Source: Ruminococcaceae bacterium UBA4871 (GTDB lineage Bacteria > Bacillota > Clostridia > Oscillospirales > Acutalibacteraceae). From it: a stretch of DNA of 6,625 nt. This document shows positions 1 to 4,979 of the stretch, piece by piece. The position numbers and the translations under genes are program-made. Numbering within the stretch: position 1 is the stretch's first letter; each line of letters starts with the position of its first letter. Under the pieces are notes generated by a model. That model was not told the DNA's origin and did not search any database. It was given only the letters and a program-made list of their open reading frames with translations. The DNA lies in the NCBI GenBank assembly GCA_002399445.1, contig DHDR01000031.1:83268-89892 (forward strand), written 5' to 3'.

Positions 1-716
1 TGTTCACCAGGAGTATATCCCGCTTTTTCAATTCCCTCCAGAATGACTTTTATCGCTTCCTCATCATCTTTTAAGTCCGGAGCAAATCCGCCTTCATCCC
101 CGACTGCTGTGGAGAGGCCACGATTGGAAAGGACGCTTTTCAAGCTGTGAAAAACTTCAGCACACCAGCGGAGTCCTTCTGTAAAAGAGGGCGCCCCTAT
201 CGGCATAATTAAGAATTCCTGTATATCAACAGTATTGGATGCATGAACGCCGCCATTCAGAATGTTCATCATGGGAACCGGCAGCGTATACGCTTTGCAT
301 CCACCAATATAACGATAAAGCGGCATTCCGAAAGCTGCCGCCGCAGCTTTCGCCGCAGCCAAAGAAACAGACAAAATGGCATTGGCACCTAACATTGATT
401 TGTTCTTTGTCCCATCCAATTTCAGCATCGCATGGTCAATATCATACTGCTGCGTCGCATCCATTCCCTTTAGGCCACGAGCAAGAACGGTATTGACATT
501 CTCAACGGCTTTCCGGACACCTTTACCTTGGTACCGCTTAGGATCCCCATCTCGCAGCTCAACCGCTTCAAATTCTCCGGTTGATGCACCGGAAGGTACT
601 GCAGCAGACCCTTTCACCCCATTTGCAAGCGTGACTGTTGTCTGAACAGTAGGATTTCCGCGGGAATCCAGAATCTCCATTGCCTTAATATCATCAATTA
701 AAAACTCATTGCACAT
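1..716 (-). CDS. eno: Enolase (phosphopyruvate hydratase), N-terminal part, cut by the left window edge
   Basis: Enolase is the cytoplasmic glycolytic enzyme that interconverts 2-phosphoglycerate and phosphoenolpyruvate using Mg2+. The reverse strand reads 238 codons without a stop. Near the N-terminus (residues 14-23) is the family signature EILDSRGNPT, followed by the substrate-loop motif SGASTGE at 42-48. The barrel start has NGGVHA, with the active-site His at about 158, and GDEGGFAPD, with the catalytic Glu at about 208. Family members are about 430 residues, so the missing part holds the catalytic Lys and remaining metal ligands. ATG 716 is chosen because it gives the usual 10-13 residue lead before EILDSRGNP; a GAAGGG ribosome binding site lies 10 bases upstream (727-732). 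Position 13 is Met where the family usually has Arg (AREILDSR). A gap of 100 bases with no clear terminator separates it from rubredoxin, so read-through from that promoter is possible. Confidence 0.97.
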   Translation of the reverse strand, partial: MCNEFLIDDIKAMEILDSRGNPTVQTTVTLANGVKGSAAVPSGASTGEFEAVELRDGDPKRYQGKGVRKAVENVNTVLARGLKGMDATQQYDIDHAMLKLDGTKNKSMLGANAILSVSLAAAKAAAAAFGMPLYRYIGGCKAYTLPVPMMNILNGGVHASNTVDIQEFLIMPIGAPSFTEGLRWCAEVFHSLKSVLSNRGLSTAVGDEGGFAPDLKDDEEAIKVILEGIEKAGYTPGE

Positions 717-816
717 AAGGATGGCACCCTTCTTTCCAAAAAACTACTATCATGTAAGGAAACCCATTCCAAGAAATTATTGACGTATCGTTCCCTCTGT
801 CTGTTAATCAGAGAGT

Positions 817-978
817 TCAGTCTGCCGGTTCAAACGAATCTTTTCCGACACCACATTCCGGACAAACAAAGCTGTCAGGAACATCTTCCCACTTTGTGCC
901 TGGAGCAATTCCCTGATCTGGGCATCCCTTAGCTTCATCATATACATATCCACAGACTGTGCATTGATATTTTTTCAT
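817..978 (-). CDS. Rubredoxin, 53 residues
   Basis: Small cytoplasmic iron protein carrying one Fe bound by four cysteines; it passes single electrons, in anaerobes often to oxygen- or peroxide-reducing enzymes such as rubrerythrin or flavodiiron proteins. The reverse strand from ATG 978 to TGA 817 gives 53 residues, the usual family length. The two metal knuckles are clear: CTVCGY (Cys6 and Cys9) and CPECGVGK (Cys39 and Cys42). The conserved middle GIAPGTKWEDVP and the aromatic positions are present. A fifth cysteine at residue 19 (KGCPDQG) replaces the more common Asp. The start is fixed by a full AGGAGGT ribosome binding site at 987-993, eight bases before the ATG. It has its own promoter. 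No partner enzyme is in the window, so its exact electron acceptor is unknown. Confidence 0.96.
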   Translation of the reverse strand: MKKYQCTVCGYVYDEAKGCPDQGIAPGTKWEDVPDSFVCPECGVGKDSFEPAD

Positions 979-1021
979 AATAACTGACCTCCTAATTTTT
1001 TATTGATCAAAAACCAATTTA

Positions 1022-1049
1022 ATTCTACACGACTTGTAATATTTGTCAA
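1022..1049 (-). promoter_or_regulatory. Sigma-A type promoter of the rubredoxin gene
   Basis: On the reverse strand a perfect -35 box TTGACA (1044-1049) is followed after 16 bases by a -10 box TAGAAT (1022-1027). Transcription would start near 1015 and give a leader of about 37 bases ending in the rubredoxin ribosome binding site. The direct repeat ACTTGTA (plus strand 1032-1038 and 1064-1070, 32 bp apart) flanks the -35 box. Prediction by eye. Confidence 0.7.
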
Positions 1050-1060
1050 CCTATTTACAA
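1043..1060. promoter_or_regulatory. Candidate Rex (NADH/NAD+ sensor) operator over the rubredoxin -35 box
   Basis: The plus strand reads TTGTCAACCTATTTACAA. It matches the clostridial Rex consensus TTGTTAA-N4-TTAACAA at 12 of 14 defined bases, and the two half-sites are inverted repeats at 6 of 7 positions. It covers the whole -35 box, where a repressor would block RNA polymerase. Rex is known to repress fermentation and redox genes when NAD+ is high relative to NADH; binding here is inferred only. AT-rich clostridial DNA gives such matches by chance at some rate. Confidence 0.42.
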
Positions 1061-1321
1061 AAAACTTGTATAACAAAAATAGTTCCTATTATTTTGTAAA
1101 AAATGTACAGTTTATTTGTACCTTATAAATTATAAATGGATTGCGCTTAATTACTATTTCCATAACAGGGAATTTTATACAGGAATATTTGCCTGCACAA
1201 ACCATTTCCTAACTGTTTGATTCAGCACAAAAGTGAAAGATAAAGAATTGATCCTTTAGATTTGGGGAGCTCGGAAAGCATAGATTTTAAGTATCCAAAG
1301 GTCTTAGAAAACAATACATAA

Positions 1322-1351
1322 AGGGTAGTTCCGGAAAACCGGAACTACCCT
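1322..1351 (-). terminator. Rho-independent type terminator after etfA
   Basis: A perfect 13-bp inverted repeat (arms 1322-1334 and 1339-1351, AGGGTAGTTCCGG and its complement) closes a four-base loop. It lies 26 bases after the etfA stop on the transcribed strand. The following bases in RNA sense are TTTATGTATTGTTTTC, a broken T-run, so termination may be incomplete. The plus-strand side has no T-run, so it is one-directional. It separates the bcd-etfBA operon from rubredoxin. Confidence 0.8.
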
Positions 1352-1377
1352 ATTATAATGGTAGCAATACCTTTTAC

Positions 1378-2373
1378 TTAAGCTTTACGTTTTTGAATTT
1401 CCTCAATCATTACCGGCAATACCTGCATGGCATCACCAACAATTCCAAGATCTGCAATATCAAATATAGGAGCATCCTCATCCTTATTAATAGCCACAAT
1501 ATAACCCGAATTCATAATACCCGATACATGTTGGGTAGCACCGGAAATGCCACATCCGATGTACAAAGCAGGCGCAACATTTTTGCCAGACTGTCCCACT
1601 TGATGTGCACGGGAAATCCATTCGCTCTCAACCGCCGGACGTGTCGCACCCACAACACCGCCCAAAATTTTAGCCAATTGATCAAGCAGTGCAAAATTTT
1701 CCTTTTTACCCATACCACGGCCGCCAGCTACAATCACTTTGGCATCTTCCAGATTTACTGCTTCTGTGATTTCCTTGACGGACTCAAGCACTTTTTTACG
1801 GATTGCTTCATCCGGTACAGAAATGCATTCTTTTGTAACGGATGTCTTGGTTTCCGATTCTTCCGGCTTGCTGAAAGCACCAGAACGAGTCGTCGCTGCA
1901 AACGGAACCGTATCCAAAACAATATCATTTAAGATTGTTCCGCTATAAAGCGGTATTGTCCACACAGGCGTACCATCTTCCTGCAAATGAAGATTCACTG
2001 CATCCTGCACACTACCCATTACCTTTTTTGCTGACAGCCGAGCTGTCAGTTCCCGACCAAGCGGTGTAACTGCCGCTAATACTGCGGCAGGCTTATACTT
2101 TTCAGCAACTTGCTCTAGCGCATAGGAGAAAGCATCACTGCCGCCGTCTGCATACTGCTCCCCTTCAACCGAAAGGAGAACATCCGCTCCGAATCCAGAA
2201 ACACGCTTCTCACTTTCTGCATTGTCTGTGCCGATCAGCAGCGCCAATACCTTTCCGCCTGAAGCTTTTGCCAATGTCCGAGCAGGTGTAAGGCACTCCA
2301 GCCCCGCATTAATCGGATGACCATCTTTCTGTTCAATAAAAACAAGAATATCTTTCTGTTTGCCCCAATCCAT
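1378..2373 (-). CDS. etfA: Electron transfer flavoprotein, alpha subunit (EtfA)
   Basis: Large subunit of the FAD-containing electron transfer flavoprotein; with EtfB it shuttles electrons between NADH, ferredoxin and the flavin of the acyl-CoA dehydrogenase encoded upstream. The 331-residue length is normal for the short form, without an N-terminal ferredoxin extension. Residues 1-190 form the ETF N-terminal domain. The C-terminal FAD domain is clear: VIVAGGRGMG at 213-222, GATRPAVESEW at 242-252 with HQVGQSGK at 257-264, the ETF-alpha signature LYIGCGISGATQH at 270-282, and INKDEDAPIF DIADLG near 295-310. Start ATG 2373 has an AAGGAG ribosome binding site (2383-2388) that overlaps the etfB stop codon; 14 bases separate the genes, so translation is probably coupled. 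It is last in the operon and followed by a hairpin terminator. Whether this pair bifurcates electrons cannot be settled from motifs alone. Confidence 0.96.
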   Translation of the reverse strand: MDWGKQKDILVFIEQKDGHPINAGLECLTPARTLAKASGGKVLALLIGTDNAESEKRVSGFGADVLLSVEGEQYADGGSDAFSYALEQVAEKYKPAAVLAAVTPLGRELTARLSAKKVMGSVQDAVNLHLQEDGTPVWTIPLYSGTILNDIVLDTVPFAATTRSGAFSKPEESETKTSVTKECISVPDEAIRKKVLESVKEITEAVNLEDAKVIVAGGRGMGKKENFALLDQLAKILGGVVGATRPAVESEWISRAHQVGQSGKNVAPALYIGCGISGATQHVSGIMNSGYIVAINKDEDAPIFDIADLGIVGDAMQVLPVMIEEIQKRKA

Positions 2374-2387
2374 GTCCGTTCTCTCCT

Positions 2388-3179
2388 TTACAGCAGTTTG
2401 GCATCCGCCAGCATTCCGACAGCTTTCAATGCAGAATCGGCACAGGTTTCTTCTTTAATCTTGATGCCAGCTTGCCGTTTCGACGGTTCAAAGACTTTTA
2501 CAATATGAAAGCTTGGCTTTGCAACAGATACATGATCCAACTGTGCAGCATCCAGCGTTGGAATCGGCATTTTACGTGCCGCCAGTTTGCTTCTAATCGT
2601 TGGATAACGCGGATCATATGCAGGCTTGCTGACGGTTACCACACAGGGCAGCTTACTTTCCACACGGCGGTAGCCCTCTTCTGTTTCCTGCTTGCAGCAG
2701 ACTCCGGAATCCGTTTTTTCAATATCTACTAAATCGGTTATCACACCGTCACCAAGAGCTTCTGCAAGCTGCGGCCCGACCTGACCTGTTACACAGTCGG
2801 AAGCTTCCCGGCCACAGAAAATCAAATCAAAAGCTTTTCCAGAATTCTTTTCCAATTGTTTAACCGCGGCTGCTAGAATATGACTTTTTCCCAACGTGTC
2901 AGCTCCCGTAAAAGCAGAATCACTCAGCACGTAGCCACAGTCAGCACCGACAGCCAAACAGCTCTTCACTGAATTTTTTGCACTCTCGTCACCAATTGTG
3001 ACTACGGTAACTGTGCCGCCAACTGCTTCTTTCAGCCGCACGGCCATTTCCAGTGCATAGGTATCAAAAGCATTGATAATAGGTGCAATACCCTCCAAAT
3101 TTACTTCTTCTGTGCCAGGTTTCAGATGGATTTCCACTGAATCGTCCGGCACCTGTTTAATGCATACCAGAATTTCCAT
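2388..3179 (-). CDS. etfB: Electron transfer flavoprotein, beta subunit (EtfB)
   Basis: Small subunit of the electron transfer flavoprotein; in bifurcating clostridial complexes it binds the second FAD and NADH. The 263 residues fit the family. It begins with the usual MEILVCIKQVPD, has INAFDTYALEMAVRLKE at 35-51 (family: NPFD.YALE.A), the nucleotide-domain strand VTVVTIGDESAKNSV at 57-71, and CGREASDCVTGQVGPQLAEA at 122-141. That last segment is unusual: butyryl-CoA dehydrogenase partners I recall read GRQAIDGDTAQVGPEIAE here. ESKLPCVVTVSK (164-175) and RSKLAARKMPIPT (186-198) are typical. ATG 3179 follows a GGGGAG-type ribosome binding site about 11 bases away; the gap from the bcd stop is 21 bases and to etfA 14 bases. 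It is the middle gene of a three-gene operon. Family call is firm; the subgroup is open. Confidence 0.96.
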   Translation of the reverse strand: MEILVCIKQVPDDSVEIHLKPGTEEVNLEGIAPIINAFDTYALEMAVRLKEAVGGTVTVVTIGDESAKNSVKSCLAVGADCGYVLSDSAFTGADTLGKSHILAAAVKQLEKNSGKAFDLIFCGREASDCVTGQVGPQLAEALGDGVITDLVDIEKTDSGVCCKQETEEGYRRVESKLPCVVTVSKPAYDPRYPTIRSKLAARKMPIPTLDAAQLDHVSVAKPSFHIVKVFEPSKRQAGIKIKEETCADSALKAVGMLADAKLL

Positions 3180-3200
3180 AGGTATCTTCGCTCCCCTGAT

Positions 3201-4340
3201 TCAGAATTTGCCGATTGTATTATTTGCAACAACAATGCGCTGGATCTCATTTGTACCCTCAAAGATTTGGAAAATCTTTGCGTCACGCATGAACTTTTCA
3301 ACCGGATATTCACGGCTGTAACCATAACCGCCGAACATCTGAACCGCTTCAGTTGCTACTTTCATTGCCATATCGGATGCATAACATTTCGCGATTGCAG
3401 ACTCCTTGCTGTGCGGCATTCCCTTATCCATCAGGGTCAGTGCATGGGCGACCATCTGACGGGCAGTTTCAATGCCAATCTCCATATCTGCAATCTTAAA
3501 CTTCATAACCTCATTTTTCAAAATCGGCTTACCGAACTGGATACGCTGTTTGCCATAAGCAATGGCTTCTTCCATGCAGCGCTGCGCGATACCAGTTGCC
3601 ACACAGCCCATCCAAGTACGTGCTTGATCCAGTGTCATCATGGCAATCTTAAAGCCCTTTCCTTCTTTACCAATCAGACTGGATGCGGGAACGCGGCAGT
3701 CCTCCAACACAACATCACAGGTGTTAGAAGTACGGATACCCATCTTATCCTCTTCATGGCCCGTGGAAAGTCCCGGAGTACCCTTTTCGATAAAGAACAT
3801 TGACATGCCTCTGGTTCCGGCGGACTTATCTGTCATTGCCGTAATGCAGTAGAAAGAAGCAACACCGCCGTTGGTAATGAAGCATTTGCGGCCGTTGATA
3901 ACATAACTGTCACCATCTTTTACAGCTACTGTTTTGCCAGCACCTGCATCAGAACCAGCTCCGGGTTCCGTAAGTGCAAACGCACCAAAGCCGCCGTCCA
4001 TAATCAGCTTGCAGGCACGCTTTTTCTGCTCTTCGCTCCCGCCAATCAATACCGGCTTCATACCCAGTCCGCTTGCAGAAATTGTGGTAGCAAATCCTGC
4101 ATCTGCCTTTGCCATTTCTTCGATCAGCGCTGCTACAGAAACACGGTCCAGCCCCGGGCCGCCATATTCCTTTGGCACTTCCAGTGTCTGCAGCTGCATG
4201 TCAATGGCTTTCTGATAAATTTCTTTCGGCCACTCCCCTGTGCGGTCGTACTCTTTGCTTTGTTCCTTGACTTCCTTTTCACAGAAATCATGTACATCTT
4301 TCAACAGGTCTTTTGCTACATCAGAAATAAAATATGCCAT
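3201..4340 (-). CDS. bcd: Short-chain acyl-CoA dehydrogenase, butyryl-CoA dehydrogenase type
   Basis: FAD enzyme that interconverts saturated acyl-CoA and 2-enoyl-CoA; in anaerobes with EtfAB it normally reduces crotonyl-CoA to butyryl-CoA. The 379 residues match the family. The N-terminal helical domain covers about 1-115; FALTEPGAGSDAG at 121-133 is the flavin/substrate signature; KCFITNGG (142-149) follows; the C-terminal domain has RIQFGKPI (256-263), MFGGYGYSREYPVEKFMRDA (335-354) and IFEGTNEIQR (359-368), where Glu361 is the catalytic base. ATG 4340 has an AGGAGG ribosome binding site (4348-4353) seven bases upstream. It is first in the operon, 21 bases ahead of etfB, and diverges from an FCD-type regulator. 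crt, hbd and thl are not adjacent. The acyl chain preferred (C4, longer, or acrylyl-like) cannot be read from sequence, so the symbol is by analogy. Confidence 0.93.
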   Translation of the reverse strand: MAYFISDVAKDLLKDVHDFCEKEVKEQSKEYDRTGEWPKEIYQKAIDMQLQTLEVPKEYGGPGLDRVSVAALIEEMAKADAGFATTISASGLGMKPVLIGGSEEQKKRACKLIMDGGFGAFALTEPGAGSDAGAGKTVAVKDGDSYVINGRKCFITNGGVASFYCITAMTDKSAGTRGMSMFFIEKGTPGLSTGHEEDKMGIRTSNTCDVVLEDCRVPASSLIGKEGKGFKIAMMTLDQARTWMGCVATGIAQRCMEEAIAYGKQRIQFGKPILKNEVMKFKIADMEIGIETARQMVAHALTLMDKGMPHSKESAIAKCYASDMAMKVATEAVQMFGGYGYSREYPVEKFMRDAKIFQIFEGTNEIQRIVVANNTIGKF

Positions 4341-4358
4341 TTTAGTTCCTCCTTAATG

Positions 4359-4381
4359 TTAACAATAAATTTTATTGTGAA
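4359..4381. promoter_or_regulatory. 23-bp inverted repeat directly upstream of the bcd ribosome binding site
   Basis: Arms TTAACAATAAA (4359-4369) and TTTATTGTGAA (4371-4381) flank one base and pair at 10 of 11 positions; the inner 17 bp are perfect. It ends five bases before the AAGGAGG box (4348-4354) in RNA sense. It could be an operator acting as a roadblock or a 5' stem in the mRNA close to the ribosome site. The outer TTAACAA and TTGTGAA look like Rex half-sites, but they face the wrong way for a Rex operator. Confidence 0.45.
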
Positions 4382-4436
4382 ATCTGCTCTCCGTACATTG
4401 CGGAAGCGTAAGTTTTTCCAAAAATCCAAATTCAGC

Positions 4437-4465
4437 TTTCTAAAGTTTACAGTAAACTTTGTCAG
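4437..4465 (-). promoter_or_regulatory. Candidate proximal promoter of bcd-etfB-etfA
   Basis: On the reverse strand CTGACA (4460-4465, five of six to TTGACA) is followed after exactly 17 bases by TAGAAA (4437-4442, four of six to TATAAT). Transcription would start near 4430, leaving a leader of about 90 bases. The -10 box is weak, which fits either a regulated promoter or a chance match. A 19-bp palindrome fills the spacer. Confidence 0.4.
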
Positions 4466-4614
4466 GATCAAGAATACTGTCAGGAATAAAAATCTGTTTA
4501 ATGCCGTGCATCAAGCACATTTTCACCTGCCAACCATTTCTGTGTGAATCTTTGTACCAGATCGTCGTTCTGGGGGGAAAGTAACTTCAGGATCACTTTT
4601 TCATATTAACTCAT
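4440..4614 (-). other. Short reading frames in the bcd leader: start-stop mini-ORF or decayed gene
   Basis: A full AAGGAGG ribosome binding site (4621-4627) sits six bases before ATG 4614, but the frame reads Met-Ser-stop (TAA at 4606-4608). The same frame then stays open for 35 further codons to TAA 4498-4500 (YEKVILKLL..., ...ENVLDARH). A second frame, ATG 4520 to TAG 4440, overlaps it and encodes 26 residues starting MCLMHGIKQIFIPDS. The codons look protein-like by eye. Read together, this could be a remnant of a small gene broken by a stop and a frameshift, or a regulatory leader where ribosomes start and stop at once. I do not recognise the peptides. Confidence 0.3.
4442..4460. promoter_or_regulatory. 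Perfect 19-bp palindrome in the spacer of the proximal bcd promoter
   Basis: AAAGTTTACAGTAAACTTT: nine-base arms (4442-4450 and 4452-4460) around a single A. The one-base centre suits a dimeric protein-binding site better than an RNA hairpin, and no T-run follows on either strand, so it is not a terminator. It lies between the -35 and -10 boxes of the candidate proximal promoter, a classical repressor position. The cognate regulator is unknown; the neighbouring FCD regulator is one possibility, though the sequence does not match its family consensus well. Confidence 0.5.
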
Positions 4615-4640
4615 ATATAACCTCCTTTTTTTTAAATTTG

Positions 4641-4677
4641 GGAACTGCATATTGGTACTACCCATGTGGAACTGCAT
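4641..4677. repeat. Direct repeat GGAACTGCAT, 27 bp apart
   Basis: GGAACTGCAT occurs at 4641-4650 and again at 4668-4677 on the plus strand, bracketing the operator-like site at 4651-4665. Ten identical bases with 27-bp spacing may be protein-binding half-sites or chance. In RNA sense it lies between the distal promoter and the start-stop mini-ORF. Confidence 0.4.
4651..4665. promoter_or_regulatory. Candidate operator O1 for the FCD/GntR regulator
   Basis: The plus strand reads ATTGGTACTACCCAT. It matches the FadR-subfamily operator pattern of PdhR and LldR, ATTGGT-N3-ACCAAT, at 11 of 12 defined bases. It lies in the control region shared with the divergent FCD regulator gene and about 45-60 bases downstream of the predicted distal bcd start, so binding would block elongation or early initiation. 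Assignment to this regulator rests on family consensus and position. Confidence 0.5.
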
Positions 4678-4716
4678 GTGTCTGTTATTATAATGTAAAA
4701 AACACTTCTGTATTTT

Positions 4717-4745
4717 AAGATAGTCGTTTTATGCTAAAAAGTCAA
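4717..4745 (-). promoter_or_regulatory. Candidate distal promoter of the bcd-etfB-etfA operon
   Basis: Reverse strand TTGACT (4740-4745, five of six) and TATCTT (4717-4722, four of six) are separated by exactly 17 bases. The predicted start is near 4710, giving a leader of about 370 bases that would include O1, the direct repeat, the start-stop mini-ORF and both palindromes. A perfect TATAAT on the same strand at 4687-4692 is an alternative -10 box, but it lacks a good -35 box. Confidence 0.5.
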
Positions 4746-4823
4746 GAGAACAGCGTAAATATTTTTGGTATAAATATCATATTGTTAAAAATTCTAAATT
4801 TTATATAGATTTATTGTGTAACA

Positions 4824-4838
4824 TTTGGCACTACCATT
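4824..4838. promoter_or_regulatory. Candidate operator O2 for the FCD/GntR regulator
   Basis: The plus strand reads TTTGGCACTACCATT, sharing the core TTGG-pyrimidine-ACTACC with O1 (10 of 11 bases). Against TGGTNNNACCA it has one mismatch (C for T). Its centre is 173 bp from that of O1 and about 60 bp before the regulator's -10 box, so it could act in autoregulation or in looping with O1. Weaker symmetry than O1. Confidence 0.35.
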
Positions 4839-4893
4839 TATTCATGGCATAAATTCTTTACAGCCGTTCTCTCTAGTATGAAATCTTATAACA

Positions 4894-4902
4894 TGATATA
4901 AT
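4894..4902 (+). promoter_or_regulatory. Extended -10 promoter of the FCD regulator gene
   Basis: TGATATAAT is a perfect extended -10 element (TG-N-TATAAT). No convincing -35 box is found 16-18 bases upstream, which is common for extended -10 promoters. Transcription would start near 4909. Surrounding DNA is very AT-rich, so alternative -10 boxes exist nearby. Confidence 0.5.
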
Positions 4903-4979
4903 TATATTATAGAAATTATAATATGGAAATTGAAAGAATACAGAGTTTCGCAATATTAGCGAAAGGAATGAAACCTGTA

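Larger units (their letters stand above)
979..1377. other. Intergenic region between rubredoxin and etfA
   Basis: This 399-base stretch holds the rubredoxin ribosome binding site, promoter and Rex-like site at its left end, and the etfA terminator hairpin at its right end. Between about 1070 and 1320 I see only AT-rich sequence, with no credible ORF with a ribosome binding site, no structured RNA and no repeat. Confidence 0.7.
4341..4979. other. Divergent control region between bcd and the FCD regulator
   Basis: This 639-base stretch holds no conventional gene on either strand. From the bcd side it contains the ribosome binding site, the 23-bp and 19-bp inverted repeats, the proximal promoter, the leader reading frames, O1 with its flanking direct repeat, the distal promoter, O2, and finally the regulator promoter and ribosome binding site. 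It is long for a clostridial divergent promoter region, which suggests layered control or remains of lost coding sequence. Confidence 0.6.

Noticed and set aside
239..645. Two plus-strand open frames opposite enolase
   Set aside because: Shadows of the enolase coding sequence, which has full family motifs on the other strand.
1393..1932. Plus-strand open frame of 179 codons opposite etfA
   Set aside because: It lies wholly antisense to a well-conserved gene, has no family features or ribosome binding site, and its Cys/His/Phe-rich composition is typical of a shadow frame.
3267..3803. Plus-strand open frame of 178 codons opposite bcd
   Set aside because: Antisense to the conserved acyl-CoA dehydrogenase C-terminal half; no recognisable domain or ribosome site.
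4356..4365. TTGTTAA heptamer before bcd as a Rex operator
   Set aside because: The expected second half-site TTAACAA four bases further on is absent; the partner heptamer lies on the other side in everted orientation.
4260..4547. Plus-strand open frame of 95 codons running from the bcd start into its leader
   Set aside because: No ribosome binding site; it overlaps bcd and the palindromes, and the AT-rich composition explains the Phe/Lys-rich peptide.
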